From Phoenix dactylifera (lineage: Eukaryota > Streptophyta > Magnoliopsida > Arecales > Arecaceae): a DNA stretch of 64,000 nucleotides. The stretch spans positions 1-64,000 of the forward strand of contig NW_024067850.1 of NCBI RefSeq assembly GCF_009389715.1. Reading direction: 5' to 3'. Shown piece after piece: positions 19,485 to 31,220 of this stretch. The position numbers were made by a program, and so were the translations under genes. The notes under the pieces are model-generated. The model ran no database searches, was not told where the DNA came from, and was given only the letters and a program-made list of their open reading frames with translations. Every line of letters starts with the position of its first letter. The stretch's first letter is position 1.

Positions 19485-21997
19485 ATGCGGTCCGACGAAC
19501 GCCGTTGGCTTGACGCCCCGCACGTGGCGCTCCTCGCCTTCCCCTTTGGCACCCACGCTGCCCCGCTCTTCTCCCTCGCCCGCGCCCTCGCCGCCGCCGC
19601 CCCCGGCGCCGCCTTCTCCTTCTTCAACTCTGCCCGGTCCAACGCCTCCATCGCTCGCTCCACTGCGGCCGCCGGCCCGGCCCCGGAGAACCTCCGGGTC
19701 TACGATGTCGCCGATGGGTGCCCGACGGGCTACGAGATCCCCGCCGACGACCCGGAAGAGGAGGTGCGGGTGTTCCTGGGGTTGACGCCGGCGAACTTTC
19801 GGGAGAAGATGGCGGCGGCGGACGGCGGACGGAAGGTCAGCTGCTTGATGAGCGACGCGTTCCTTTGGTTCGCGGAGGAGATGGCGGAGGAGATGGGGGT
19901 GCCGTGGGTCCCGCTCTGGACTGGAGGACCCGCAAGCCTCGCGGCCCACCTCCACACCGATCTCCTCCGCCTGACGATCGGAGCAGGGAAGCAAGGTAAA
20001 CTCCCTCTGTACTTGATCTGTTAATCTCTGCCGCGGTTGAATGGCTGCCTTGTCGGCATGCAGGATTCCAAGTAGGTGCTATCGAACGTTAGAAACGGTA
20101 CTTAATGGTGCGCCATGCATGAAAGTTTGAAACATAGGCATATGTCGATGCACTCATTCCTACGTCATAATTACTGCGAACCTTATACCTCATTCTGAAC
20201 CAAAGATTGCCCACGTTTCTTGTTAGACACTTCTTTAGGAACTTATTTGGATGTCAAGCAATCGGTAGTCTAACAAAAAAATACACATTAACAACATTAG
20301 TCATATCTATTATATTAGAGGATAGATCTCGATGCAACGATAAGATTGTTTTATTATGATTTAGGTGTCAAAGATTCAAAATATTGAGAGTTTGTTTATA
20401 CGTAAAGTAAGATTGTGTACGGAGATCCTTCAGAGACATAAAATCTCATGCACTGAAGCATCTTTTATTTTATTTTCTTATTACTTTAGCCTTGCTTCTA
20501 CTGGAGATAGAAAAATATCATAATCACGACTCTTGTAACAAACAGTGCTATATAGTCCTTTGCATGTTGTCAAAGGTTAGCGTGTGATGGACCAGGTTAT
20601 GGACGTACCAAACTCAATTTTAGCTCATACTTTACGTTCAAGCTTAATCTAACTCGAAGCTAACGTATGTTTGTCCTGCGCCTGGTGTCAGTTGAATCAA
20701 ATAGGGATGAAAAAAGTGAGCACGAATTCTCTGTAGCGTGCGCGGTAAAGTATTGGTGAACGGTATTAAATAAGGTAGTCTTACATGTTATGCACAGTGC
20801 TTCTGATGGCATTTATCAAGTATTGCACTGTACTCTCTAAGGTGCATGAAGATCGCGGGTCGAAAAAAGTGCCTTAATGGTATATGATTTTGTTTTTTTA
20901 TAGACTTGGGCTAGCGTTAACAAGTTTCGGCTTGGCCTTTTCAGGCACCTGCCGGAGATGCTCATTCTTTCAGAAAGCCTTTTTAGGAAAAAAAAAAAAA
21001 AAAAAAAAGAGCTTGTGACTGTTGTTTCTAATTTCCACAATCTGCTTTATTGTAGTACTATTATTAGTTTCATTAAGTTATTGGTTATAATTAATTATTT
21101 ATTTATATTTGGATGATTCATGGAGATGTACCCGCCCGGGCGGACGAACACCTAAACTTCGTCCCAGGCCTCTCCTCCCTGCGGGTCCGAGACCTCCCGG
21201 AAGGCGTCGTCTTCGGCAACCTCAACTCTGAATTCTCACGCCTCCTCCATAGGATGGCCGACAAGCTTCCCCGCGCTGCTGCCGTCGCCCTAAACACCTT
21301 CGCCGGCCTCGACCCCGCCCTCGACGTCGAGTTCGCGGCCCGGTTCAACACCTCCCTTCCGATCGGCCCCCTCAACCTCCTCGCCCCCAGCCCGCCCGAA
21401 CCGGACCGCCACGCCTGCCTCCCCTGGCTCGACCGCCAAGCCCCCTCCTCCGTGGCCTACGTCAGCTTTGGCACTGTCATATCTTTGCCGACGGCGGAGC
21501 TGGCGGAGCTGGCGGCGGGCCTCGAGGCCAGCGGCGCGCCCTTCCTCTGGTCCTTGAAGGACGAGTGCAAGGAGCGGCTCCCGGTCGGGTTCCTAGACCG
21601 GACCGGCTCTCGGGGGCTCCTGGTGCCGTGGGCCCCGCAGGTGGAGGTGTTGGGACACGTGGCTGTCGGGGCGTTTGTGACGCACTGCGGGTGGAACTCC
21701 GTGGTGGAGAGCCTCGAGGGCGGGGTGCCCATGCTGTGCCGGCCTTTCCTCGGGGATCAGCGGATCAACGCACGTGTGGTGTCGCACGTGTGGAAGATCG
21801 GGATCGGCTTCGAGGGCGGCACTCTCACGTGCAGTGGGGTGGAGGAGGCTCTTGACGTGATTCTGAAGACGGAGGAAGGAAAGAGAATGAGGGAGCGAGC
21901 GGGCAAGCTAAGAAACAAAGCAGTTCGGGCGATCGATCAGGATGGAAGCTCGGTCCAGAATTTCAAGGCTCTTGTAAGGATTGCCACAGGCAATTAG
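19485..21997 (+). CDS. UFGT: Flavonoid/anthocyanidin 3-O-glucosyltransferase (UGT78-like)
   Basis: Cytosolic GT1 enzyme that moves a sugar, normally glucose from UDP-glucose, to the 3-OH of anthocyanidins or flavonols, the step that stabilises anthocyanins. Exons are 19,485-19,995 and 21,126-21,997, joined in phase 1 (CAA G|AT GTA) across GT...AG, giving 460 aa, the usual size. Residues match grape VvGT1: catalytic His24 in FPFGTHAAP, Asp124 in LMSDAFLWF and Thr146 in LWTGGP. The PSPG donor-binding box is exactly 44 residues (339-382), from WAPQVEVLGH through HCGWNS to PFLGDQ, ending in Gln as in glucose users. VVFGNLNSEFSRLLHRM is characteristic of UFGT. The ATG at 19,485 is the first in frame; an upstream GTG extension is not credible. 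A MITE relic starts 13 bp after the stop and forms the 3' flank. It appears intact. Flavonol 3-O-glycosyltransferase activity cannot be excluded. Confidence 0.92.
19996..21125 (+). other. UFGT intron (1,130 bp)
   Basis: Bounded by GCAAG|GTAAAC and CATGGAG|ATG. A single intron at this place is common in UFGT genes. It holds an eroded Au-like SINE (about 20,321-20,475) and a 20-base A run (20,989-21,008). The remainder is featureless. Confidence 0.8.
20321..20475 (+). mobile_element. Decayed Au-like SINE in the UFGT intron
   Basis: The order GATGCAACGATAAGATTG, TTTTATTATGATTTAGGTG, CAAAGATTCAAAAT, then AAGTAAGATTGTGTAC and CTCATGCACTG follows the Au-SINE consensus (GCAACGGTAAGGTTG..., GTGACCTAGGTCACGGGTTCGA, GTAAGGCTGCGTAC, ...GTGCACTGGG). 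Most mismatches are C-to-T or G-to-A, the signature of methylated-cytosine decay. The consensus is recalled from memory, so exact ends are approximate. Confidence 0.6.
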
Positions 21998-22010
21998 GGG
22001 AGTTTGTTTT

Positions 22011-23426
22011 GGGACCCATTTGGCAGGAATTTTGACAGTAGAATTTTCAGAAGTAAAATTTTTATATGAAGCTATTTGTTGTTTGATAACTATATTTACA
22101 GTGCCGTGAACTTTAATATGTGCTTGGCGAACAAATGGATAAACTACTTTTGATATAATAAAATAATCATAAAAAATATTGCATAGTATTATACAACAAA
22201 GCATAATAAAATATAATACGTATTAATATATAAATATATGATATAGCATAATATTATTGTAATGTAATATAATATTATTTTAATATAATTAATATAATAT
22301 TATATACTATAGAATAATAAATTAACATAATTTGATATTATATAACATAATATATCAATGTATTATGAGATAATGTAATATAACATTATATTTTTAGTAG
22401 AATATAATATTTTTATATAAAATATTATAATTATTATCATCATATATTAATATTTTATTAATATAATATTTTTAGAAACTATTTTTTGGAAAAAAATATA
22501 AAGGCACACGATCATACTTGCAAAAGTTAAATTTTACAATTCTTTTCTTTCCGATGCTTTTTTTGTTCCTGCTTTTTTTATACACAATGAGATATTATAG
22601 TTTGGTTTAGATAAATCACTGAATTCTAACAACACATCTTGGCAACATCAAATATAACGGAATATTAAATATATATTTGATACCACCATATCCATAATAA
22701 ATTCTCAAATGTGCATTAAGCATTAATATCACCAAAGTATGTTACATTCCAAGTCATCATTTCTAGCACAAGAGAGAAATAGAGAGATGGATGGAGAGGG
22801 AGAGAGTGGGTGATGGAGGAAGATGAGAAAGAGGAGAAAAAGAAGATAAAGAGAAGGTTTTGGAAGGAAAGAACGAGAGATTGACTGGGTGATGGAAGAG
22901 AGAGATGAAGATGAGAGGGCTTTGTCCATCTCTATCATGGATTGTTGTTAATACCATTAGACTCTCTGGGATAAAATGAAGAACGAAGCCAAAAAGTTCT
23001 CTTCTTAAACAAAAATCAAAATGATCAATAAATAAATGGAGAAAAGAAATAATATCTTGATCACATAGCAAGAGAAAAAGCCAAAGCTGATTAGGATTCT
23101 TTGTTTGTTAGGATTCCTGCAGATTTCTTTCTTCGTACATTAAGATATAAAGAGACACTTACCGTAATTATATGATTTTATCATGGGTATTTTGGTCTAA
23201 TTTTTTTTAATATATAAATCTAAAACAACTTTCCGACTCGTGCTAAAAATATTTTTCGAAGAATCTCTTTTTTGGAGTTTCTTCCAAGTAGACGCTTTTA
23301 ACTTTCTGGCAATGCTACAATAGATTTCTGATTTTTTTTTACCAAACATCATTATACCATCAAAAAGTACTTTTAGAGGGTCACAAAGTACTTTCTAGCC
23401 TACCAAAAGCTCTACTAAATGGGGCT
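22011..23426 (-). mobile_element. Tourist-like MITE family copy with a nested insertion
   Basis: The outer arms match, in reverse orientation, the two MITE copies at 60.4 and 61.2 kb. The left arm (22,011-22,480) carries the ATTTGTTGTTTGATAACTA and AATAATATTA-rich interior. The right arm (about 23,165-23,426) has AAAAGTACTTTTAGAGGGTC, then ACAAAGTACTTT and AAAGCTCTACTAAATGGGGC. About 680 bp of unrelated, partly GA-rich sequence (about 22,485-23,165) separates them, either an insertion or an internal segment lost from the shorter copies. Target duplication is not clear here, so the copy is older or its ends are eroded. It starts 13 bp after the UFGT stop. Confidence 0.65.
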
Positions 23427-24143
23427 TGGTGTCAACCAAATGGTATTTTAATTTATTCCTTGCATCGTGATTGTGATATTTATCTTATATACTTAAAAGT
23501 TTAGGATTTGAATGGGTTTCACCCTCCTCCCTTTTCCTATAAGCATTAAATGTAAAAGGTTTCTTGTAGATAATATTTTTTGGTGACGGCAGATTTGGAA
23601 GAATCTTTTGCGATCCTCTCTTTCTTATTCGAGGATATGATATATGAGTTTTGCAAATATATTTTAACAATCTCATTTATTGATCTAGCCATCAAGTTCA
23701 AACCTCAAAGACTTTGTGGATAAGGTTGGCGACTTAAAGAATGCCTGGTGGATGGCATGCGGATGAGGGGAGCAACTATCATTCCCCATCCACATTAGTT
23801 GACTCCAATTACATCCTGCTCTATCAGAACTACACAAGCTCCGCAACTCTCTCAGTTAATAGAATTACATGCAATCTCTCTGAAAAATCAAACAAAAAGC
23901 AACGAAATTCTTTATATCTGTTACCCTGTTTGAACTTAGCAAGGAATCATGCTTATAAAACAGTTAGGATGAGGAAGCCAGATCGGTACCTCTAAGGCTG
24001 AAACTATGCATATTGAATAGCTGATAGACAACATATAAAATAAAAAAAAAAAAAAAAATTCTTCCAGAAAAACATAGATTAAGAACTATCGCCCATAAAA
24101 GAAGAAAGGCGAAGAAGTACATGGGGAGGAGACTAATACAGTA
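23427..24143. other. Intergenic spacer between UFGT and the MYB gene
   Basis: No gene is recognised. The two genes converge, so this holds both 3' flanks. An A-run at 24,038-24,058 and short non-conserved ORFs are all that is visible. Confidence 0.5.
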
Positions 24144-24149
24144 TTTATT
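24144..24149 (-). terminator. Poly(A) signal of the MYB gene
   Basis: TTTATT on the plus strand is AATAAA on the minus strand, 83 bp beyond the MYB stop codon. Motif reading only. Confidence 0.4.
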
Positions 24150-24231
24150 CACTCATTTACATCATTACCTTCAGCTATTTGAAGAGAATTAGTACTAATT
24201 ACCGAGTCAGAAATCTGGACCTCAATAGCGC

Positions 24232-25529
24232 CTATAGATCATAAGGCGATACATACTGTTGAAGCATCAAGTCAGCAGGGAGATTAGAAGAAGAGCCCAA
24301 AGAGCTTATTTGTGATTTCGCATCATAAAGATTATTAGACCACCAATTCGTACTCTCTCGTTCACCATCCATTTCCTTAAGACAGTCCAATTCATTGGCC
24401 CCACGGTCCTCCTGCCCGCCATAAAGCAAGTCATGAAGCTCGGCCTCCACCGCATTGAGTTTTGAATTGGAGTACTGCTCACTGATGAGAACTGCGGTAG
24501 TCGTAGTTGAAGAAAGACCGTTTAATGTAGTTCCATCAAAACTTTCCATAATGTCTCCGTTCATGGAATCGAGCAGAACGGGTTCCTTTGGAGACATAGT
24601 CGAAGGTGGTGGCTTGACTACTGTTTCATTGGAGATATTGCTGGATTGGCTTTGTAAGATCCTCTCCCCAGGAGGAAGGAGATTAGGCCATGGCAAAGGG
24701 TTATTGTGGAAGGCGAAGGGGTGGTGGAGGCCTTGGAGTTGCAAGTGGAGCTGCAACCTTTCCAGGGCCGACGTGCTGAGGGACTGCAAACCCTTGTTGT
24801 GGTCTATGTCATTGGATGGTTCTTTGGAATCGGTGGAGGAGAGGTGGCAAGAATGAGGTCGCTCTCTCCGTCGTCCTCCGAGGAGCTTCTTCTTCAGTTT
24901 TGTGTGCCAGTAGTTCTTGATGTCATTATCTGTTCTCCCTGGCAATTGGGCTGCTATTATAGACCACCTGATACATTTAAGCACAGTAGTACTTAGCTTA
25001 TGACGAGCACATTGAGAGAGAGAGAGAGAGAGAGCACCTGCTCCCAATGCTTATGTAGAGGCTGCAGATGATGTGGTCTTCTTCTTCTGAGAAGCCACCA
25101 TGTTTGATGTTAGGCCTTAGATAGTTCAGCCATCTAAGTCTGCAGCTCTTCCCGCACCTGTTCAGACCTGCAATTCTCATTGAGGGATGAGAGTATGGAT
25201 TAACCATAAATAGATAGACTCAAGTTTTCTCACATTTCCCCTCTGATTATAGGAATATATTGAATTAATAAGTAAGAGACCTCTCTTACTCTCCTCTCTC
25301 TCTCTAATTAATTATTTTGGATGGTGTATGTGTTTGGGCCTTAATTGTCCTGCATATGCGGGAGGAGAAGGTAGTGATGGTTTGAGGACTAACCAATCTT
25401 ACGAGGAAGAGCAATCCAATTGCCACCAGTTCCATGCTCCTCAATGTAAGCCTTGAGCTTTTCATCTTCTTCAGGTGACCACGGACCCTTCTTCACATTG
25501 GCCTTGTCACAGCAGGGAGCCCTACCCAT
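24232..25529 (-). CDS. R2R3-MYB transcription factor, subgroup 14 (RAX/MYB36/MYB68-like)
   Basis: Nuclear DNA-binding regulator. Subgroup 14 members control axillary meristem formation (RAX1-3, BLIND) or root endodermis differentiation (MYB36, MYB68); which role applies here is not decidable. Exons on the minus strand are 25,529-25,394 (136 nt), 25,167-25,038 (130 nt) and 24,967-24,232 (736 nt), total 333 aa, with the classic two-intron R2R3 layout. The N-terminus [22 protein letters not shown] is followed by the R2 Trp residues W17, W38 and W58, and R3 F71, W90 and W109. [15 protein letters not shown] and the R3 stretch [18 protein letters not shown] mark subgroup 14. No bHLH-interaction signature [DE]Lx2[RK]x3Lx6Lx3R is seen in R3. 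The acidic, Ser/Asn-rich C-terminus includes TNWWSNN. A TATAAAG lies 86 bp before the ATG (25,615-25,621). Intact. Confidence 0.93.
25013..25034. repeat. (GA)n microsatellite in MYB intron 2
   Basis: Eleven GA units lie within intron 2, three bases past the exon 2 splice donor on the gene's strand (read as CT on the coding strand). It is a likely length-polymorphic marker. Confidence 0.9.
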
Positions 25530-25614
25530 CTCTCTCTGTGTCTCTATATGACGGCCCAATGTCAATTCAGAGAATTAGGTCAAGGTTCGAAAGAAGTGAG
25601 AAGATTTGTCCAAG

Positions 25615-25621
25615 CTTTATA
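25615..25621 (-). promoter_or_regulatory. TATA box of the MYB gene
   Basis: CTTTATA on plus reads TATAAAG on minus, 86 bp upstream of the ATG, in a suitable place for the core promoter. Confidence 0.45.
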
Positions 25622-25639
25622 GGCACAGACCCATGAACA

Positions 25640-27425
25640 AAGGAAAGGGGAAGAGAAAGATAGAGGGAGAGGGATGGATATGATTTGATTCGATGCAGGA
25701 GATAGGACAAAACTGTTTGTTCGACGCATTTTCAGTATGTTTTGGGGCGATGGGAAAACTAAACTGAACATTGACTTGGAGGTTCCGGCCTTGACGTAAA
25801 GAAGGGTTCAGCAGCTTTTTTACAGCAACAGTAGACGAGGAAAACCACGGAGATGCCTCCAAACCAAAAGCTATCGTACTATAAAACAATATCATATATA
25901 GAATTAACTACAGAAAGTAAACAGGACTCGATTTCAAGTAGGCAAGAAAAGGGAGGAGGGTGTGACCGTAGCTTTTTCTCGTTGTCCTCGCCTCGCTGGT
26001 GGAATCTCGTGAGACGTTCATCATCACGGCCCAATCTTCCCCTCATAAAATATGGAGAGCCGGCGGAAATGACCGCAAATGATATGTCCATAGGGGAAGA
26101 GAATGGAAATAGGTACATGCCATGCATAAAGTATAATCATCTCATTTTTGTATTCCATTTATATAACTTACTATTATTTGGTACATGACATGCATGTCTA
26201 GTTAAAATAATAGAGCATTCCATCATTACTTGTAATACCATCGATGGATGGCAATAATACCACCAATCAAGAGATAGTGAATAGATATATTTTCTTTTCA
26301 TTTATCTCACTCAATTTATCAATGAAAAGTAACATAATTTAGTTACCCCTATTTTGTTTTTCTTTAAAAAAGGTAGTATTATATTCTCAGCTTTAACATG
26401 TGGCAATTACAATATTATGAAGATAAGACCAGCTACCTTGAGGAACTTAATAAAATTGAAAAAAGATTGAAACTTTTATAATGGCAAATTTTAGAAAACA
26501 CTACATAAAGGCTTATGAAACCGGGAAAAAAAGGGTAATATCTGTGTATTATAAAGAAAATGGCATAGGGGTGGTTGGCATGTTGATCTTAAGCTGGCAC
26601 AAATTTCTTCTTTCCTCTCGACATAAATAAAAGTATATATTATAATCCATTGTTTTGAAGAAAGCAGAGATCTCTGCCTATATTTTTTTTGTCCCGTGCT
26701 CACTAGGAACAGAAAATTCTCCCACAAAAACCTCTTCATTAGTTGGCAACCCAATTAGCTATTTGGTTAGCTTCTTTTCTTTCCTTTTTTTTTCCGTAGA
26801 AATTTGGTTAGCTTCTTTATGCTCATGCTCGTGTACATATGCGAGAAAGCTATGGAATTGGCATGAAATGTAGCAAACAACTGATACTCCACTAGTGTAA
26901 AATATTACTCATAGACACTTCTTCTATGCCCCAAAATACATACTTGTTGCATATATTCATTTGTGTATGACAAGATTCAAGCGGAATTATAATTAATTTC
27001 ATGGACTGCAACATATTATTCCGAGTCATGTTAAGTCAGGACCAGCATATTTGGATTATGCCCAATTATGACTCAATCAAAGATTTGGAGTGTTTAATGA
27101 CCTGCATCCAACTCCACAAAGTCCACAATCCAAATCTCCTAAAGCCTTCCATTCATCTGATCTACTGAAATATTTTAAAAGAGACATTGCCCATGTCGGA
27201 TCAGGTTCTGGTCGAATCCAGGTCTACCATGTTTTATTTACAGAGATAAATTCAAAGAAAAGCCCGTGGGGTCAAGGTTGTTTCCAAGTGCATGATAAGA
27301 AGTCCATGGGCAGGTAGAGCGTCAGAAAGTAGTTACGAGGCCGCAAGAGTTGAGAAGGGAGCAGTGGCGTCAGCCATTCGACCTCGTGGAATTTCTCAAC
27401 GAAGTTGTTGGGTTGGTAACTGATG
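25640..27425. other. Intergenic region, no gene recognised
   Basis: Upstream flank of the MYB gene and spacer beyond. ORFs are short, without domains, and several lack an ATG. Nothing else stands out. Confidence 0.5.
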
Positions 27426-27430
27426 ATACT

Positions 27431-27518
27431 TTAACAAGGACATGACCCTTTCTTCCGCAAAAGTACGAATGTAGCCTTAACCACTCACGAACAGAAGAAA
27501 GGGTCATGTCCTTGTTAA
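27431..27518. repeat. Perfect 25-bp inverted repeat (hairpin), 38-nt loop
   Basis: The left arm 27,431-27,455 (TTAACAAGGACATGACCC...) is the exact reverse complement of 27,494-27,518 (...GGGTCATGTCCTTGTTAA). The loop is 38 nt. An uninterrupted 25-bp stem is far beyond chance for a given locus and suggests either a very short foldback element or a hairpin RNA source. Neither flank shows a clear target duplication. Confidence 0.9.
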
Positions 27519-27678
27519 TATTATTACCTTTTTATCTATTCACCTATTTCAACTGGTTTATTGTCATGCACAGCCACTCATGTATATCAAGAATCTTATC
27601 AGACTTAGAGATTTTGTAAGACATGATCGCAAGCAGGAGCGTAGAGATGCATGCTTCACTATGTCGCTGGACTGCTAC

Positions 27679-27710
<32 letters not shown>

Positions 27711-27711
27711 G

Positions 27712-27742
<31 letters not shown>

Positions 27743-27743
27743 G
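27679..27743. repeat. (AT)n microsatellite, two blocks
   Basis: Two ACATACAT(AT)n blocks lie in tandem, separated by GTACATACAT. Simple repeat; the ORFs spanning it are artefacts. Confidence 0.9.
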
Positions 27744-30700
27744 TTTGAGAAAAAGATTTAGGAGGGTTGGCCTTGGTGTAGAGCATATGCTGGAGTGTCA
27801 CACAGGTGCTCGGGTCAAAAAAAACATTCATCTTATGATAGTTGTATCAGGTTTGCTGAGTCGATGGTTGATGCTATGCTTGTTGTTGGCTTCCCGTCTT
27901 TTAAACAGCTTTTCTGCGGGGGCATAACTAAGCTGTCTTTTCAAAAACACTCTCTTGTATACTTTTTTTTTTCTTTTTATTCTTTGGTGAGAAAACTAGC
28001 TTATCTACATTGTCGTATTCTTGTCTAGTAAAATTCATAACACTGTTAGGCTCCCCAAAATTTATCAGAAAACTATAGCTGCTTGGATTCATGTGTTGGC
28101 CAGTCATCGCATGTCAGCTTGGGTCTCTGATGGTTGCTGGGACACATACATAACTTGCACAAGAAAGAGACCAGAATATCCCGTTGGTGGCATCGCTGTA
28201 TATCTGTAGATGATAACATGGCTACATCTCTCTCATACCAATTTAGAGCACACAATTTAAGTTATATGAAAAAAAAAGAGACTAGTTAAGCAAAATATGT
28301 TTTCATTAGCTTTTTGTTCAAAATTATGAAATATATAACAGAAAATATTGAATTGAAGCAATAAATACTAATATAGCAACCTCGGTCACAATTCTAGCGG
28401 CTCTCTCTTTCTCTATACATACATACATACATATATACATATGTACATATCTTTTTTTTTTTTGATGCAAGTGCAATTCTAGAGATTATCTGCAAGGAAG
28501 GAAGAAAGAAAATGTACTGGCCATTTAACTTGGTCCTTTTGAGGGAGAGGCTATTTTACTTGGTCATTATATGGTGCATTAAGAAATGGAAATGGGTAAT
28601 TAAGATTATCACTAATATATTAAAAACCATACCACTCATATGGTCTCCCATAGGTATATTCATAATAATTTGACCTTAGGGAGGCCTGCCGACTTTGAAG
28701 AGTGACTAAATTCCTTTAGTCATGATGCTTTATGTTGATTTTTTGATGAATTGATACCGTCGTAGCTGCGCCTTAAATCCTTGTGTACGGAACTTTGGCT
28801 GCGATACTTAGGATTGGAAGTAATTAATTCGAATCCTCTGCACAATGCCATTTGCCAAAAATTGACTCATGTTGGCACCATTAAGCCATATTAAAGGAAG
28901 GAGAGGGGAAAAAAAAAAAAAAAAGCCTTGTCCGATCAATTATTCTAACTACTGCTAACTTGGGTTTGTTTAATCATTCTTGCCGTTTACCTTATCTACA
29001 ACATCAATGATTTGAAAAAGCTCCCTCATAAAACTATGGCTTTCTAATCCAACACGCTTCTTTGTTTTCAGCAATGTACGGCCTCTATAGAACCTTCCTT
29101 CCCTTAAATAATATATGTGTTTTGTTTCTCATTTCATGTGCTATTTAATTAGTACCCAACTAGCACATCAAATTAGGTGCACATATCTAAAGATTAAAGG
29201 AATCGCAGTGGACAAACCTTACAATTCGCAAAAGAACAAAGCTTCTGTTAGCTAGGGCCTATACTTCCAAACTTTACATTTTTATATTTGTCTGACAAGC
29301 AAGTTCTTGAGGCATAGAGATGACCTTTTCCATTGTGAGGGTTGGTGATCGATTACCAAAGTCCATGAATCAATTTCTAAACATATGCTTGGTTCATCGA
29401 AAGCAGAAGCATGCCACCAAAAAAATTTGCAGTCATAGCACTTTGAAGTAAACATGAAGTGTTAAATATTTCTGCTGTGTTCAGCAATTTTATGTCAAAC
29501 TTATCGATACTCATCGATGCAATGTCATGCTAATCAATCATGAAGTTCTTAGTTTTTGAACAGGACAGCCATGAAAACAAGAATCCAAAAATTTGCCGTT
29601 GCCATCACCCATAGTAAAGGTATATGCAGATCCTGAGACAAGGTAACCAATTTCTCAGCTATTCTTCTATTTTTATGTTAGAAAACAAGTTAGATATAAA
29701 AGTAGGCTGAATGTGGATGGAAGAAGAATGATAAGTGACATTGATATTAATATGCTCATACCAATCAAACTGGGATTTGGGGAATAGGGATCACAGTATC
29801 TTCCAAGAAGAAAGTGGCTACTCTGACCTCCCTCTGCATGTTAGGGCATTGGAGTAGAGACACCTAAAACAATATCTATCTGTGCTTCCTGAGGGTTCAG
29901 GCCTTGGGAAATGCCTCAATAAATCTAATAGCTTGGTCCACCTTTTGGATGAAATGTGGCTGACTAGTCCCCCTAACGAACCATAATTTGTCAAGTTAGG
30001 GTTTTGCTAGTGGTCTTGTTGGTCCTCTTGATATATGCTTGTCGCCATTAGCACTGAAAAAGACTAGTTCAGAAACAGGACACACTTTATTAGTTGACTA
30101 AAGACACAGCTTATCAAAATGCTAAGAAGCATCCATTGGCTATGTCTTTTTCTCCTACTTCTCCTACTTTATAGAACCACTAAAGCTTGCTAATTGGATG
30201 TACAAATGATGTGGAAGTTTGCTTTTTGGATACTGTTGAGGGAGACCTCGCAGCTGTATGGCCAGAAACAGAGACGATGTTTGGAATGCTTTTATTGAGG
30301 GCTGAGGCAGTGTGGTCGTGAGGCAACAAGCTACTAACAAAAATTCCATACATTGGCTGTGTAACGTAAATTTCTTACACGAATCATGCAAGATGGCTAA
30401 TTGGTCATCGAAGCGTTTAGTAAGACTTAAGTACTCTGGCCATAAGAGATATTTTGTTGGTGGCCATATTTAGAATTCCATGAGCATGTAAGATGATTTT
30501 TTTGACATAAATCAGATGTAGATGGTGAGTCATTTCGGCCTTTAGCATGACCAAGGAAAAGGTTGAAGACTTGGAGAAATGGATCTGAGCCTGTGCACAA
30601 GCTTTCTTCTTTATTGCCACCATGAAAGCTAGATGAGAGGAACTACATGGCACTAAAAGTGAACCTATCTATGTTTAGTAATGGAAGGTTTTGTATGTCC

Positions 30701-31005
30701 ATAGACATGAGGGAAAGATCCACTTCGGCAGACTCATTTCTGGTAGGCCTTTTAGTCTTACAATTTAATACTTTTCAGGAGTGCAGTGACATCAAATTCA
30801 TGGAAAGCTAGATGATGAGATCAAGTTAAACAGCTCTGTGATGCGTCTTGGATTAACTATCATGATTCATCTGTTGCTATTACTGGATCCTGCACTTCAA
30901 TATTCCTTTGATATTGACAAATTAGCCGGTAACAAGCATTAGAATTTGCGGTTCTCGAAGAATTGCACTGAAACTTTCTTTTTGCAGAATAAATATATGC
31001 AGCCA
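27744..31005. other. Intergenic region, no gene recognised
   Basis: Includes an open stretch at 27,800-28,210 with some coding look but no family I can name, ATAC/ATAT microsatellites at 28,418-28,452, an A-run at 28,909-28,924, and AT-rich spacer. Possible decayed coding sequence cannot be excluded. Confidence 0.4.
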
Positions 31006-31220
31006 GGGGCGACTCTCCTACAGCCATCGGTTGGATCCAAGGGCGGGCTAGGGAGGTGGGTACTCATCCCTTGCCTCGTGACATCTGGAGTCTAGAGAGA
31101 GAGAGAGAGAGAGCACTTTATCTGCAGCGAGGCATATCTAACGGGAGATGAATGAGGTTGCGAATTGGGTAGCCTGCTTTGTAGCTGATCATTTCAGTGG
31201 GATGCTATAAACTGATGTGA
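31006..31220 (+). mobile_element. LINE RNase H fragment, plus strand
   Basis: Reads GDSPTAIGWIQGRARE, then HPLPRDIWSLE, a (GA)10 expansion at 31,094-31,113, and in another frame EMNEVANWVACFVADHFSG. This follows the order of the LINE RNase H end seen at 15.5 and 52.6 kb (GDSA...W, RDI..L, EANxxADWxAxxxAxHxG). It is broken by the GA expansion and frameshifts. No poly(A) tail is obvious. Confidence 0.6.

Noticed and set aside
19485-25529. UFGT plus MYB as a pigment gene cluster
   Set aside because: The MYB is subgroup 14 (development), lacks the bHLH-interaction signature of anthocyanin MYBs, and the genes simply converge.
27795-28209. Open reading stretch with some coding look
   Set aside because: Several frames open with no motif; left as unassigned because a decayed gene cannot be excluded.
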